Shown here: piece after piece, positions 42,800 through 52,030 of the stretch | How the letters are laid out: the number at the start of each line of letters is the position of its first letter | Position numbering within the stretch: the first letter of the stretch is position 1 | Assembly (NCBI RefSeq): GCF_000829445.1 | Contig: NZ_JXRQ01000030.1 | Location: forward strand, 62,001 to 126,000 | From: Jeotgalibacillus alimentarius | GTDB taxonomy: Bacteria; Bacillota; Bacilli; Bacillales; Jeotgalibacillaceae | DNA length: 64,000 bases | Direction: 5' to 3' | Made by a program: the position numbers and the translations under genes | The notes under the pieces: model-generated | Told to the model about the DNA's origin: nothing | Databases searched by the model: none | Seen by the model: only the letters and a program-made list of their open reading frames with translations

Positions 42800-42931
42800 G
42801 CTCCCCCCTGTCCTTTAATAATATTTATACTGAAAAGTCAGATAATATAAGTTTATCATAAGCCGCGGTAATTGAAAGTTAACTTCCTTTCAGACAGACT
42901 GGATAAACCCCAGCCTGCCTCCTACTACCGC

Positions 42932-44266
42932 TTACCTGCCAACCACTCTTCTTCCAAATCGTCGCGCTTCTCTCGCACGCTTCACATACACCTTCAACAG
43001 CTGATAAGACCGGAAGCAGTCATCTACATTCAGCACTTCATCTTCAGTATGCTCATTCATATAGCCAATCGACATATTCACCGCCTGCAGTCCATGCGCT
43101 GCCCAGATAGCCGTATCACTGCTGCCTCCCTGGACTGTGCGAAACTCACTAAATCCTTCTTCAGCTGCGATCGTCTCAAGCCACTCTCCAAACTCTGCCG
43201 TACAGAAATGACGAAAAGCATTGTGCGTTACAAGGTCTCCGCTGCCTCGACGGTCCAGCACAAAGGCTGCTTCTGTGTTCCATAGGAAAGACTCATTGAC
43301 AGCTCTCGCACCGTTCAATCCGGTTTCTTCCTCCACCGTAAAGATCACCTTCAGCGTCCCCATAAAATCTCTGCGGCCAAACGTTTTTAATGCCATCAGG
43401 ATTGCAGCAATACCTGCACGGTCATCAGCACCAAGAATACCTTCTGAACTGGACCAATCCGAGCCGTTTTTAATAATCTCTCTTCCTTCAGCAATGCGAT
43501 CAACAGTATCCATATGTGCATTCAGTAACACAACCGGACCATTGCCGAACTTCTTTTCAGCTAAAAGGTTGCCTGCCGCGTCCACTGTATAATTAAATCC
43601 GAGGCTTTTCAGTTCCTCTGTCAGATACGCTCTGACCTTTCCTTCTCTCCCGCTTTCACCCGGGATCTGAAGCAGTTCTTCAAGCAGCTGTTCAAATAAG
43701 AAACGCTCAAAGCTCTTATCAAACAGCTCCTGCTCAGCAACCTCCACATGGTGATCCATATAAGCCGCAAGCATTGGCAGATTGACGAACATCTCTCTTC
43801 TCATCACAAGCATTCTGCCTCTCAACTCTGCCTGAATGCCGATACGCGTCACAAGTAATAACGCCAGTTCCGCATCAGAAACCGCTCCAAACTGAATCCG
43901 CACGTGGTTTGATCCGTGACCGTCACATGAAAACATAGTCAGCAGACCGAGCCTGTTGAACTGGATGACAAGTCCCGCAATATTCACATCAAGCTTCCAA
44001 AGCGGAAGATCCTCAGTTCTAAACAGCATCTCCGTCCGGTAATCGTTCAGTGACTGTACAGCGCGCACCCAGTTACCTTTATCGATAGAAGACGAATAAA
44101 GAATAAACGAACGCTCACCCGTTCTCTGATAATCCACCTGTGCCCGGTCCATTACATCAAACGCATACGTCACATTCATTTCATTCAAATACTCAATCTC
44201 ATAACCGCCCTCTACCTGCTTCACCGGGATACCGTAACCTGCAAACAACTTGTTGATCTGATTCAT
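42932..44266 (-). CDS. M20/M42-type metallopeptidase with a long N-terminal domain
   Basis: 444 residues from ATG 44266 (AAGGAG 11 nt upstream); the frame is open to 44329 without a site. Residues ~220-444 are a zinc peptidase: NAHMDTVDRIAEG (metal His/Asp), GADDRAGIAAIL, FTVEEETGLNGA and a final active-site region, like PepT/M42 enzymes. The first ~200 residues are not a known peptidase part; they contain strands and the block FSCDGHGSNHVRIQFGA. Such a leading domain is unusual. Substrate unknown. Confidence 0.82.
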   Translation of the reverse strand: MNQINKLFAGYGIPVKQVEGGYEIEYLNEMNVTYAFDVMDRAQVDYQRTGERSFILYSSSIDKGNWVRAVQSLNDYRTEMLFRTEDLPLWKLDVNIAGLVIQFNRLGLLTMFSCDGHGSNHVRIQFGAVSDAELALLLVTRIGIQAELRGRMLVMRREMFVNLPMLAAYMDHHVEVAEQELFDKSFERFLFEQLLEELLQIPGESGREGKVRAYLTEELKSLGFNYTVDAAGNLLAEKKFGNGPVVLLNAHMDTVDRIAEGREIIKNGSDWSSSEGILGADDRAGIAAILMALKTFGRRDFMGTLKVIFTVEEETGLNGARAVNESFLWNTEAAFVLDRRGSGDLVTHNAFRHFCTAEFGEWLETIAAEEGFSEFRTVQGGSSDTAIWAAHGLQAVNMSIGYMNEHTEDEVLNVDDCFRSYQLLKVYVKRAREARRFGRRVVGR

Positions 44267-44325
44267 ATTCAACCACTCCTTTTCGTGTGTTGAATACATT
44301 ATCTCAAGACCGCTGTGACACCCTG

Positions 44326-45282
44326 TCACGATACAAACGTGTCGTCTGTCGGGTATGCGAGTATGTAGTTATAGTCAGGGTTTAAGCGCATTGTTCTATT
44401 TTCGGATGGGGTGAAGAGATCAACTATGAACAGACGCTCTTTTGCATATTGTTTAAGTCTTCTCTTTTTCTGTCTGATATTATCCTCACTGTATTGATGA
44501 CGAACGTGATCATAACTTAGAGGTTTGTCTTCATAATGTTTAAGTATCAGCTCTTTCAAAAAGTCAGCAGTTTCTGATTGTAAAACGACCTCTGACCGCC
44601 CATTTGACAGGATCCAATTCCTTGCGTTATCAAAGAGAATAAGATCATTTACACCCAGATCGTCAAATATATCCTCAGCATCCGTTTTTGAAGTCATTCT
44701 TCTTTCACTGCTCTTATAAAGTACATACTCTCTGGATTCCAGTTGTGCCTGTATACTTCGCAGGAATGGCTCAACCGGACGCCCAATATCAGTCTCAAGC
44801 TGAAACAAGACATCATTATCCTCCAAAGCCGTTTGGAAAGCTTGTTTAGCCAGATACACGTGACACTCCGCACTGTACAGTTGTGCTTTAATCATCTGAT
44901 CATCTTTCAGATTAAAATACATGGCAGGCACATTATTTTTATAAGCCTGCTGAAAAAAGAGAGATGCTATCTGCCAATCTTTCCTGGTGTAATATATGTA
45001 GGCAAGCCGATAACGGGCTAAAGGATTTTTAGGATCCACCTTTAATATTTGCTTAAACGTACCTTCTGCAATGCCCTTACTCCGCTCTCCAAGCTGCTTC
45101 ATTTCAAGTGCATACTCGAGCAGAAATTCAATTACAATTCTCGTATTCGGATCTTCTACAGATGTACTATTTTCCTTCATCCATGTCAGAGCAGCCAACT
45201 TAACTTTGTATAGTTCTGTAGGTTCACGATCCATATCAGTCCAGATGGTGTCCAGGAGTTGCTGGTTGAATATGATGTTCAT
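44326..45282 (-). CDS. TPR-like protein with C-terminal winged-helix-like region
   Basis: 318 residues. The N-terminal half has TPR-type helix pairs (NPLARYRLAYIYYTRKDWQIASLFFQQAYKNN, QLYSAECHVYLAKQAFQTAL). The last ~100 residues have a basic helix (RQKKRRLKQYAKERLFIVDLF) resembling a small DNA- or protein-binding module. AAAGGAATC precedes ATG 45282. It sits 59 nt before the peptidase start and is probably cotranscribed with it. Confidence 0.65.
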   Translation of the reverse strand: MNIIFNQQLLDTIWTDMDREPTELYKVKLAALTWMKENSTSVEDPNTRIVIEFLLEYALEMKQLGERSKGIAEGTFKQILKVDPKNPLARYRLAYIYYTRKDWQIASLFFQQAYKNNVPAMYFNLKDDQMIKAQLYSAECHVYLAKQAFQTALEDNDVLFQLETDIGRPVEPFLRSIQAQLESREYVLYKSSERRMTSKTDAEDIFDDLGVNDLILFDNARNWILSNGRSEVVLQSETADFLKELILKHYEDKPLSYDHVRHQYSEDNIRQKKRRLKQYAKERLFIVDLFTPSENRTMRLNPDYNYILAYPTDDTFVS

Positions 45283-45397
45283 GTGGTTGATTCCTTTCTT
45301 AGAGAGTGGTTTACCCTTTAAACAATAACAGGTGAATTTTCAGAACAAAATAAAGTATTTGGCTGATAGAAATGAGTGTTTCGTCTTGAATGTAATT

Positions 45398-46648
45398 CTA
45401 TCTAATATTCAAATTATTACTTAGATCATTCCTCCCTACAACTTGATCCTGGTCATCAAAATCGACTGAAGACATCTCGTATCGCCATGTGTTTAAGATA
45501 GGTTCGATCGAACTTGGCGTACCCATAGCAGATAGAACTTCTTCTTTTGAAGAACCTAATGTAAATGTTGAGGCTGCCATGTTTGTTGATATACCTATTA
45601 TCAAGTTATTACTTAAATCGTTCCAGCCTACTACCTGATCCTGATCGTTGAAGTCTATTGATGACATATCATATCGCCAATTATTAAGTATAGGCTCTAT
45701 TGAACTTGGCACTCCCATGACTGCAACAACCTCTTCTTTAGTTGATCCAGTTGTTATGATTTCAGCAGCTGAGTTAGTGGGGAAACTATAATTTAAATTA
45801 TTGCTCAAGTCATTCCATCCTATGACTCTGTCCTGGTCATCAAAGTCAATTGATGACATATCGTACCTCCACATATTAAGAATTGATTCAATAGAAGTCG
45901 GTGTACCCATAACTGCTTGAACCTGTTCTTTAGTAGAACCAACTGTAAACGTTCCATTAGAAGTTTGGATTGACTCCGTATTGGACCCAGCCGGACTTTC
46001 CTCAGCAACATCAGCAGTGTATATTTTTTCTGCAGACTCCTCTACTGAAGAATCATTTTCCGTAACGGGCTCTTCGTAGTAAGATAAATCGTCTTCATAA
46101 GTATCGTAACTTTCATCTTGATCTTCAAAACTATCCTGAAAACTTTCTATACTTTTTTGACTGGAGCTGTTATTGGCAGTTTCTTCAGACTCACTATTGA
46201 ACTCTTCAGATATCAAACCTTCCGCGTCAGCTTCATCTTCCAATATATATGGGTCTTCTTCATAAGAGTAATCTTTATAGTCAGGTTGAGAAGTAATATT
46301 GGTTACAATAGTAACCATCAGAAGGATTGCTATAACAGCCCCCATTAGCCAGAGGAGAGTATTGTTTTGTTCCTTTTTTGCTGGAGTATGTTGACCTTCA
46401 CGTAGCTCTTTTTTCAGTTCATCAAATTGTAAAATGACATCGTTATAATCTTTATTATATTCTTTGTAATTGTCAGGTTTTGTTCCTTGTTCAGAAGGTT
46501 TTAAAAGACTAATTGTTTCTTTAACTACTTCTTCACTTAAGTAAATGGAGTGTAATCTACTGAGAGTTGAAAATATAGTGTCTTTAAATATGTGTTTTCT
46601 AAAGAATCCTTCTTTTTGAAAAGTAGTTATCCAGCACTCCAACCACAA
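45398..46648 (-). CDS. Membrane protein with three tandem 64-residue SmpA/BamE-like repeats
   Basis: 416 residues as drawn from a TTG at 46648, with no clear ribosome site. One membrane helix (about 97-117), a long acidic Ser/Glu/Asp linker (120-230), then three copies of a 64-residue unit starting at about 234, 298 and 362. Each copy carries GSTKE(E/Q)V..VMG.P.SIE..LN.WRY(D/E)MSS(I/V)DF.DQD.V.G.NDLSNNL. The GST.EV...MG.P block resembles the SmpA/OmlA (BamE) domain. Upstream in another frame is a coding-like stretch ending at 46627 (LNCVENWVFDG...VDCGWSAG), so the true N-terminus may be frameshifted. Confidence 0.7.
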   Translation of the reverse strand: MWLECWITTFQKEGFFRKHIFKDTIFSTLSRLHSIYLSEEVVKETISLLKPSEQGTKPDNYKEYNKDYNDVILQFDELKKELREGQHTPAKKEQNNTLLWLMGAVIAILLMVTIVTNITSQPDYKDYSYEEDPYILEDEADAEGLISEEFNSESEETANNSSSQKSIESFQDSFEDQDESYDTYEDDLSYYEEPVTENDSSVEESAEKIYTADVAEESPAGSNTESIQTSNGTFTVGSTKEQVQAVMGTPTSIESILNMWRYDMSSIDFDDQDRVIGWNDLSNNLNYSFPTNSAAEIITTGSTKEEVVAVMGVPSSIEPILNNWRYDMSSIDFNDQDQVVGWNDLSNNLIIGISTNMAASTFTLGSSKEEVLSAMGTPSSIEPILNTWRYEMSSVDFDDQDQVVGRNDLSNNLNIR

Positions 46649-46895
46649 TCTACTTCAGCAGCATCCCACAAGACATATGAGCTTAATCCGTCACTACCAT
46701 CAAAGACCCAATTCTCCACACAATTCAAATAATTCTGTTCAATCAGAATAAAAATATTTCATACAATAATAATTGTTGGTTTGATATAAATCATATTAAA
46801 TGTGTGAGAATTGTATTTGAAAGATAAGTGCAACTTTACAAATCTTATACAACATCGAATAATTTACAAATTCAATACCTATATTGATATCATCT

Positions 46896-47330
46896 TTATA
46901 GCTTTTTTAGTAATTTTTCATTCAACACTTCTATAGAAGTGATTATTTCAATTAAATCCTCATTAGAGATATTTTTTATTTGCTTAGAAAATTGGTTCTC
47001 GACAACTGTAAAAAATTCATTAATTAATGTTTCTCCATCACTTGTTAAATACAAATAATATTTCCTTCTATCTCTTTCATTAACTACTTTTGTTAAAAAT
47101 CTTTTTGTTATAAGTTTATTGATTTCTCGACTTGTATTAGGCATCGACATTTTCATGTATTTATTAACATGACTTGGCGTTACTAAATCATTAAATTTTA
47201 CAAATTTTAATATACTCAATTGAGTTGGTGAGATAGCATTAATAATGCTATTTCCAATCAATTTTCTTGTTTTTAATTGCACTGTGTCTGATAGTAACAA
47301 AAAACTAAACAGCAAATCATTATGAATCAT
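46896..47330 (-). CDS. MarR-type winged-helix regulator beside the R-M genes
   Basis: 144 residues from ATG 47330 (GGGGTGG upstream). Layout is MarR-like: SPTQLSILKFV, recognition helix SMPNTSREINKLITKRFL, wing NERDRRKYYLYLTSDGETLI, and a C-terminal dimer helix. The gene is much more AT-rich than those to its left and marks the start of the accessory island. It is divergent from the methyltransferase, and a perfect palindrome in the gap overlaps both promoters, so it probably controls the restriction-modification genes. Confidence 0.8.
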   Translation of the reverse strand: MIHNDLLFSFLLLSDTVQLKTRKLIGNSIINAISPTQLSILKFVKFNDLVTPSHVNKYMKMSMPNTSREINKLITKRFLTKVVNERDRRKYYLYLTSDGETLINEFFTVVENQFSKQIKNISNEDLIEIITSIEVLNEKLLKKL

Positions 47331-47378
47331 TTTTACCACCCCTAGATTTAAAATAACAATATAGATATCAAAAAACAA

Positions 47379-47414
47379 TTATCAATTGATAAATAAATAA
47401 GGTAATGGTATAAT
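47379..47414. promoter_or_regulatory. Palindromic operator overlapping divergent promoters
   Basis: TTATCAATTGATAA (47379-47392) is a perfect 14-bp palindrome. Its right half is the -35 TTGATA of a plus-strand promoter with TATAAT at 47409-47414, exactly 17 nt away, for the methyltransferase. Its left half, on the minus strand, is also TTGATA, with TATATT 16 nt downstream, for the MarR-like gene. One bound MarR dimer could control both. Confidence 0.7.
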
Positions 47415-47570
47415 TAATTAAATAATATATAATCTTAATTCGCTGAATTTCTACCTTAATATTTTTTATTTCAGTTTGTTTTTATTTTTTTTATAAAGTA
47501 TGCTAACTAATTATGCCTCACAAAATATATTTACTACAAAAAAGTTTAACTTTAGGCAGGAGGAAACGAA

Positions 47571-49472
47571 GTGCACTCATTGATTAATTTAGAGGTTAAC
47601 AAAGTATATCTTGAAGATTGCTTAGAAGGCATGAAGAAAATACAAGATAATACCGTAGATATTGTAATTGCAGATCCTCCTTACAACTTAAGTAAAGGTG
47701 GAAGTTGGAGTTGGAATAATTCCGTAAAACTTCCAGGGTTAGGCGGACAGTGGAATAAAGTAATGCAAGAATGGGATGACATGCCTATAACTGAGTACTT
47801 CTCATTTACTTTACAATGGCTAACAGAGGTTAAAAGGATCGTTAAGCCTACCGGATCCATATGGATCCACGGAACTTATCATAACATTGGAATTATAAAC
47901 TTTGCTCTTCAGATGTTAGAAGTAGAAATTATTAATGAAGTTATTTGGTTTAAAAGAAATAGTTTTCCAAATTTATCAGGCAGAAGATTAACTGCTAGTC
48001 ACGAGACTATTTTATGGTCTCATACTGGAGGACCAAAAAACCGAGAATATCATTTTAATTATGAAATGTCTAAGAACCACGATTATGAAGGAGACTTAAT
48101 TAAACAACCTTTTAAACAAATGAGAACCGTGTGGGATATACCTAATAATAAGAAAAAAGAAGAGCTAATGTTTGGTAAACATCCAACGCAGAAAACTGAA
48201 AAGGTAGTAGATAGAATGATAAGGATTTCTGCAAAACCAGGTGATTTGTTATTAAGTCCATTTAGTGGTGCGGGAACTGAATGTGTAGTAGCAAAAAAAT
48301 TAGGATTAAATTACATTGGGTTCGAAACAGAAGAGGAGTTTTTAGAAATAAGTAATAAAAGATTAAATAATATTGAGTTTGGTCAAATGGAAATGAAAGA
48401 ATTTAGTGAAGTTAGTAGCAAAAAGAAAAACGATAAAAACAAAAACTTTAATGAAGATAATATTTCCAACGATTCTAAAATTGACTCTCCCGAAATAGAA
48501 ATTGAAAAAGAAGCTCATCAACTTAATCTGGAATTACCTGAAACTGAAATAGAATCTAATACAATCGAAAATGTTATTAATAACAAATCCGAATCATCAA
48601 TAGATATTAAAAACATAACTGACATACCAGTTTTACAATCTATTTTGAATGAAAATAAAAAAAAACAACCCATACCATCAATTTTAAAATGGACAGGTAG
48701 TAAGCGAAAACAAGCCAATCAAATTTTTAATCACTTCCCAAAAGAATATAACAGATATATTGAACCGTTTGTAGGTGGAGGAGCCTTACTTTATTTAGCT
48801 GCCGACGATAACTCTATTGCAAATGACATCTACAAACCTTTAATAGAATTTTGGGAATTGGTTAAGAACAAACCTGACTATCTGGTAGACTATTACAATA
48901 GAGAATGGATAAACCTCCAACAAAGTTTTCCTGATTATTACTACGATGTACGAGATAGATTTAATAAAAATCCTAATGGTTTAGACTTATCTTTTTTGAC
49001 TCGCACCTGTGTAAACGGAATTGTTAGATTTAATAAAGAAGGAGGCTTTAATAATTCTATTCATTTATCCAGAAAAGGAATGAAGCCGCAAAATTTCCAG
49101 AGCATAGTTTACAAATGGCATAAAAAAATTAAAAATGTAACTTTTACAAACAAAGATTATAGAGAAATATTGAAAGAAACCAAGAGTGGGGATTTGGTTT
49201 ATTTAGATCCTCCTTATGCAGGCAGCAATAACAGATATATATCAGATTTAGATATTGATAGCTTTTTTGAAGAACTTGAAAAGTTAAACACTAAAGGTGT
49301 TAAATGGATCCTTTCTTTTGATGGAAAACGAGGAGACACAGATTTACAATACCCTGTTCCAGAAGAACTTTATTTAAATAAAGAATTGCTTTCAAATGGG
49401 AAGTCAACATTAAATCAAGTTTTAAATGGACAATCTCTTGATGTATTAGAAACTTTATATAAAAATTATTGA
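47571..49472 (+). CDS. Fused double DNA adenine methyltransferase (beta-class + Dam-like alpha-class)
   Basis: 633 residues. The first half (1-~275) has DPPYNLS at 35-41 before the SAM motif FSGAGT at 231-236, the order of beta-class N6-adenine methylases (DpnA/HinfI type). A charged linker (280-365) follows. The second half is a D12/Dam-class methylase in the opposite motif order: KWTGSKRK (373-380), PFVGGGAL (399-406), then LDPPYAGS (545-552). Two unlike domains suggest each modifies one strand of an asymmetric site, or a DpnM+DpnA-type pair fused. It starts at GTG 47571 (AGGAGG upstream). The convergent endonuclease gene shares its terminator. Confidence 0.88.
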   Translation: MHSLINLEVNKVYLEDCLEGMKKIQDNTVDIVIADPPYNLSKGGSWSWNNSVKLPGLGGQWNKVMQEWDDMPITEYFSFTLQWLTEVKRIVKPTGSIWIHGTYHNIGIINFALQMLEVEIINEVIWFKRNSFPNLSGRRLTASHETILWSHTGGPKNREYHFNYEMSKNHDYEGDLIKQPFKQMRTVWDIPNNKKKEELMFGKHPTQKTEKVVDRMIRISAKPGDLLLSPFSGAGTECVVAKKLGLNYIGFETEEEFLEISNKRLNNIEFGQMEMKEFSEVSSKKKNDKNKNFNEDNISNDSKIDSPEIEIEKEAHQLNLELPETEIESNTIENVINNKSESSIDIKNITDIPVLQSILNENKKKQPIPSILKWTGSKRKQANQIFNHFPKEYNRYIEPFVGGGALLYLAADDNSIANDIYKPLIEFWELVKNKPDYLVDYYNREWINLQQSFPDYYYDVRDRFNKNPNGLDLSFLTRTCVNGIVRFNKEGGFNNSIHLSRKGMKPQNFQSIVYKWHKKIKNVTFTNKDYREILKETKSGDLVYLDPPYAGSNNRYISDLDIDSFFEELEKLNTKGVKWILSFDGKRGDTDLQYPVPEELYLNKELLSNGKSTLNQVLNGQSLDVLETLYKNY

Positions 49473-49493
49473 TATTGTATTGAGTATAAAAAA

Positions 49494-49520
49494 GAGGAGT
49501 GTCTGCTTAAGATACTCCTC
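49494..49520. terminator. Bidirectional terminator between methylase and endonuclease
   Basis: GAGGAGTGTCT / AGATACTCCTC stem (one mismatch) with A and T runs on either side. Confidence 0.7.
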
Positions 49521-49530
49521 CACCTCTTTG

Positions 49531-51561
49531 TTACGGCTTATGAACTATAATTTCAACTTCTGCATTGTTCAAAGTCTGTGCTAGATAACATCCGTATTCA
49601 TAAGCATCTTTTTCTATGCTAAAAATATGTATAACAGATTTTTTTACCTTTAAATCCAAAATAAAAATCAATTGTGATTGTGAAAATTCAAGTAAATTCT
49701 TTACATCTTCGATCTCATTTTTTAGTGGTTGTTTTAGCAGATATGCCACAGCGGTATACGTCTTAAAATAGTCTAATGATAAATTACCACTGCTTGCTTT
49801 CCATTTATAATCTTCTGATTTAGAAGCTGTATATTCACGATTCAAAAGGTTTTCCAGATACTTTACCATTCCCGTTCCTACATTCTCTTCTTTATGTTTA
49901 TATAATTCACTTTTGACTCCCTTAGATTCAATTAAAAGTAATGTCGGCTTTTTATTGTAAATCATTTGATAAATATGGTCAGGTCTTTTAGTATTTTCTT
50001 TAGACACACGGTTCATAGAAGTCCATCTGTATTCGACCCCACGTTTTAGTAGTGAAATTCCACTCCAGTCTCCTCCAGGTGGATTACAAACACACTCAAA
50101 ATGTTGTCCTACATAGCTAAACAATATATGAATTGCGGTATCTACATCATGCTCTCCAACTTTAATAGGGAAGTCTTTAATATTCAAAATCGTTTCTTTT
50201 GATTTAGATGGTTTTTTTAAATGCTCTGTCCAATGATTCTTGTAATAAGTATTTTTTTCATACCCTATTCTAGTTGGAGTATCTACTAAAATACCATCTG
50301 AAAAGTGAAAAATTGATTGCCATAATCCATTACGTAGAAGTAATGGAGGACTCTTATCTAAATTAGTCCAAACTTCAGGCTTAGCTGTACCAATAACGAT
50401 AGTTAACAAATCATTATTTAGTAACATTTTTGATAAAGGTGCTAGTCCTCGGTCTGGTCGTGAGTCATCACCTTTGGGTTTAAAACCATTAATCACGCAC
50501 ACAACCAGATCTTCTTCCTTATATATCCATTTCTTAAAATCTTCTGTTATTTTATTTTTATATAGATTATTGCAAACATGGTCAGCTAATTTTTTTCTAT
50601 TTTCAGCTGGTACAAAGGTGCATGGAATATCTTTCGTCAATAATGCATAAGAATGGTCTTCTAAATCTTTTAATAGTCTCAACATAGGGTGTGATGAACT
50701 ACCATTAAAATTTAATCTAATCTTACTTGCCAGTTTTTTATTCCATTTTATTTTTTTATTTCTAGTTAAGGTTCTTAAAGTTTCATAAGGGTCTTCGGAT
50801 TTTAGTATACTAGAATATTCTTTTGGACTAAAAGCATGTTTTTTTATTAATGCAGTCCTTTTTTCTAAAAATTCAACATTTTTGTTATATAATTCTGTCA
50901 ATTCATCATCGATTGGTTTATCAATTATTAATTTATATAACAAGCTGCTAAAAGTTTCAGTACCATAACATGCATCAAAGTTTTTCCTATGAATATCATC
51001 TGCCTCAGGAGCTTCACTATATACGAAGAGTGAAGGCACTGAAGTAGTAAGGGTATTTAAAGAAAAAGATAAAGATAGTGCAGGATTAGGAAATCTAGTA
51101 CTTAATGATCCTGTTTCTTTTATATATTCTTTTCCTCCAATATGAACTAGATAAAAATAAGGAATTCCTGCTTGAGATAAAGACAGTGCCCGCCCACTTC
51201 TCTGCCAAGTATTATTCCCCGCAGGTAGCGCGGCACTAAACTCTAACGCCAAAAGAGGGACTTCTTTATTTTCATCGATTTCAGTTAAAAGCGCATCTGC
51301 ACCCTCTTTGATAGCACCTCCCGCCTCTAAAACAAAATCTTTATAAACATCTTTATTCCACCTAGTAGCATTTGTACCTGGAAAAAATATAAATAAAAAC
51401 ACCCCAAGATGGGAGTTTATTCTAAATCTAGGTGTAGAAATGTTACTTAAATCTTTAGATACACCTTTAATGCTATTTTTAGGAAATCCATTAATAATAT
51501 ACTTTAAAGTTCTAGAACACTCTACAATATTATCTCCATAAATATGAAAAGTTTTATTCAT
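49531..51561 (-). CDS. Putative type II restriction endonuclease, 676 aa
   Basis: Started at ATG 51561 after GGAGG (the frame is open to 51582). Near the C-terminus a PD-(D/E)xK nuclease core is readable: RPDH (526-529), then a strand and LLLIESKG (ESK at 545-547). A second conserved-looking block lies at 104-125, LLALEFSAALPAGNNTWQRSG, also beta-strand followed by acid and Gln/Arg residues, and might be a second active site or a target-reading part. AT-rich like the convergent methyltransferase, with which it is predicted to form one R-M system. No family name is recalled, so restriction function is inferred from motif and context. Confidence 0.7.
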   Translation of the reverse strand: MNKTFHIYGDNIVECSRTLKYIINGFPKNSIKGVSKDLSNISTPRFRINSHLGVFLFIFFPGTNATRWNKDVYKDFVLEAGGAIKEGADALLTEIDENKEVPLLALEFSAALPAGNNTWQRSGRALSLSQAGIPYFYLVHIGGKEYIKETGSLSTRFPNPALSLSFSLNTLTTSVPSLFVYSEAPEADDIHRKNFDACYGTETFSSLLYKLIIDKPIDDELTELYNKNVEFLEKRTALIKKHAFSPKEYSSILKSEDPYETLRTLTRNKKIKWNKKLASKIRLNFNGSSSHPMLRLLKDLEDHSYALLTKDIPCTFVPAENRKKLADHVCNNLYKNKITEDFKKWIYKEEDLVVCVINGFKPKGDDSRPDRGLAPLSKMLLNNDLLTIVIGTAKPEVWTNLDKSPPLLLRNGLWQSIFHFSDGILVDTPTRIGYEKNTYYKNHWTEHLKKPSKSKETILNIKDFPIKVGEHDVDTAIHILFSYVGQHFECVCNPPGGDWSGISLLKRGVEYRWTSMNRVSKENTKRPDHIYQMIYNKKPTLLLIESKGVKSELYKHKEENVGTGMVKYLENLLNREYTASKSEDYKWKASSGNLSLDYFKTYTAVAYLLKQPLKNEIEDVKNLLEFSQSQLIFILDLKVKKSVIHIFSIEKDAYEYGCYLAQTLNNAEVEIIVHKP

Positions 51562-51723
51562 TGTTTTGCCTCCATGTGTCAAATATGTTTACAATGTAAT
51601 AAATTTTAACACAAAGGATGCCAATATTCCTATAAATAGTTTTAAATATTTATTATCATTTAAATTATCAAAAAAGTTAAATTTCATTAAAAACCAAATA
51701 ATTCATGAAGGAGTAAAATAAAA

Positions 51724-52014
51724 GTGAACAATCCAAAGCTAGCTTTAACTATGTATTTTATAAATAATATTTCCCCTATTAATATTGCTTATTTTGAAGC
51801 TATTAATCTTAATAGTTCTAAAATATACTTCAAAATTAATAAAAGTTCTTATAGGAATTATATGTTTATTTTAGATGTCGATATATATTATAAGGATTAT
51901 AATAATCCTGAAATTTTTAAAATTCTTTATGAATATATTACTAGCTTTAAAATATGCGATCCTAAAGACATAGAAGAAATTTTTGCTGGTTTAATTTATC
52001 AAGCACCGAAATAA
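51724..52014 (+). CDS. Small AT-rich orphan, 96 aa
   Basis: GTG 51724 has AAGGAG 10 nt upstream. The sequence is Ile/Tyr/Asn-rich with alternating strands (SSKIYFKINKSSYRNYMFILDVDIYYKDY) and an acidic C-terminal helix (CDPKDIEEIFAGLIYQ). No family recognised. It is the last gene of the island, between the endonuclease and rlmH. Confidence 0.5.
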   Translation: MNNPKLALTMYFINNISPINIAYFEAINLNSSKIYFKINKSSYRNYMFILDVDIYYKDYNNPEIFKILYEYITSFKICDPKDIEEIFAGLIYQAPK

Positions 52015-52030
52015 GGTTAATTTTTATATC

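Noticed and set aside
46627-46770. Coding-like minus-strand stretch ending VDCGWSAG-stop upstream of the triple-repeat gene
   Set aside because: No start codon with a ribosome site; could be a gene remnant or frameshifted N-terminus, mentioned only under the neighbouring gene.
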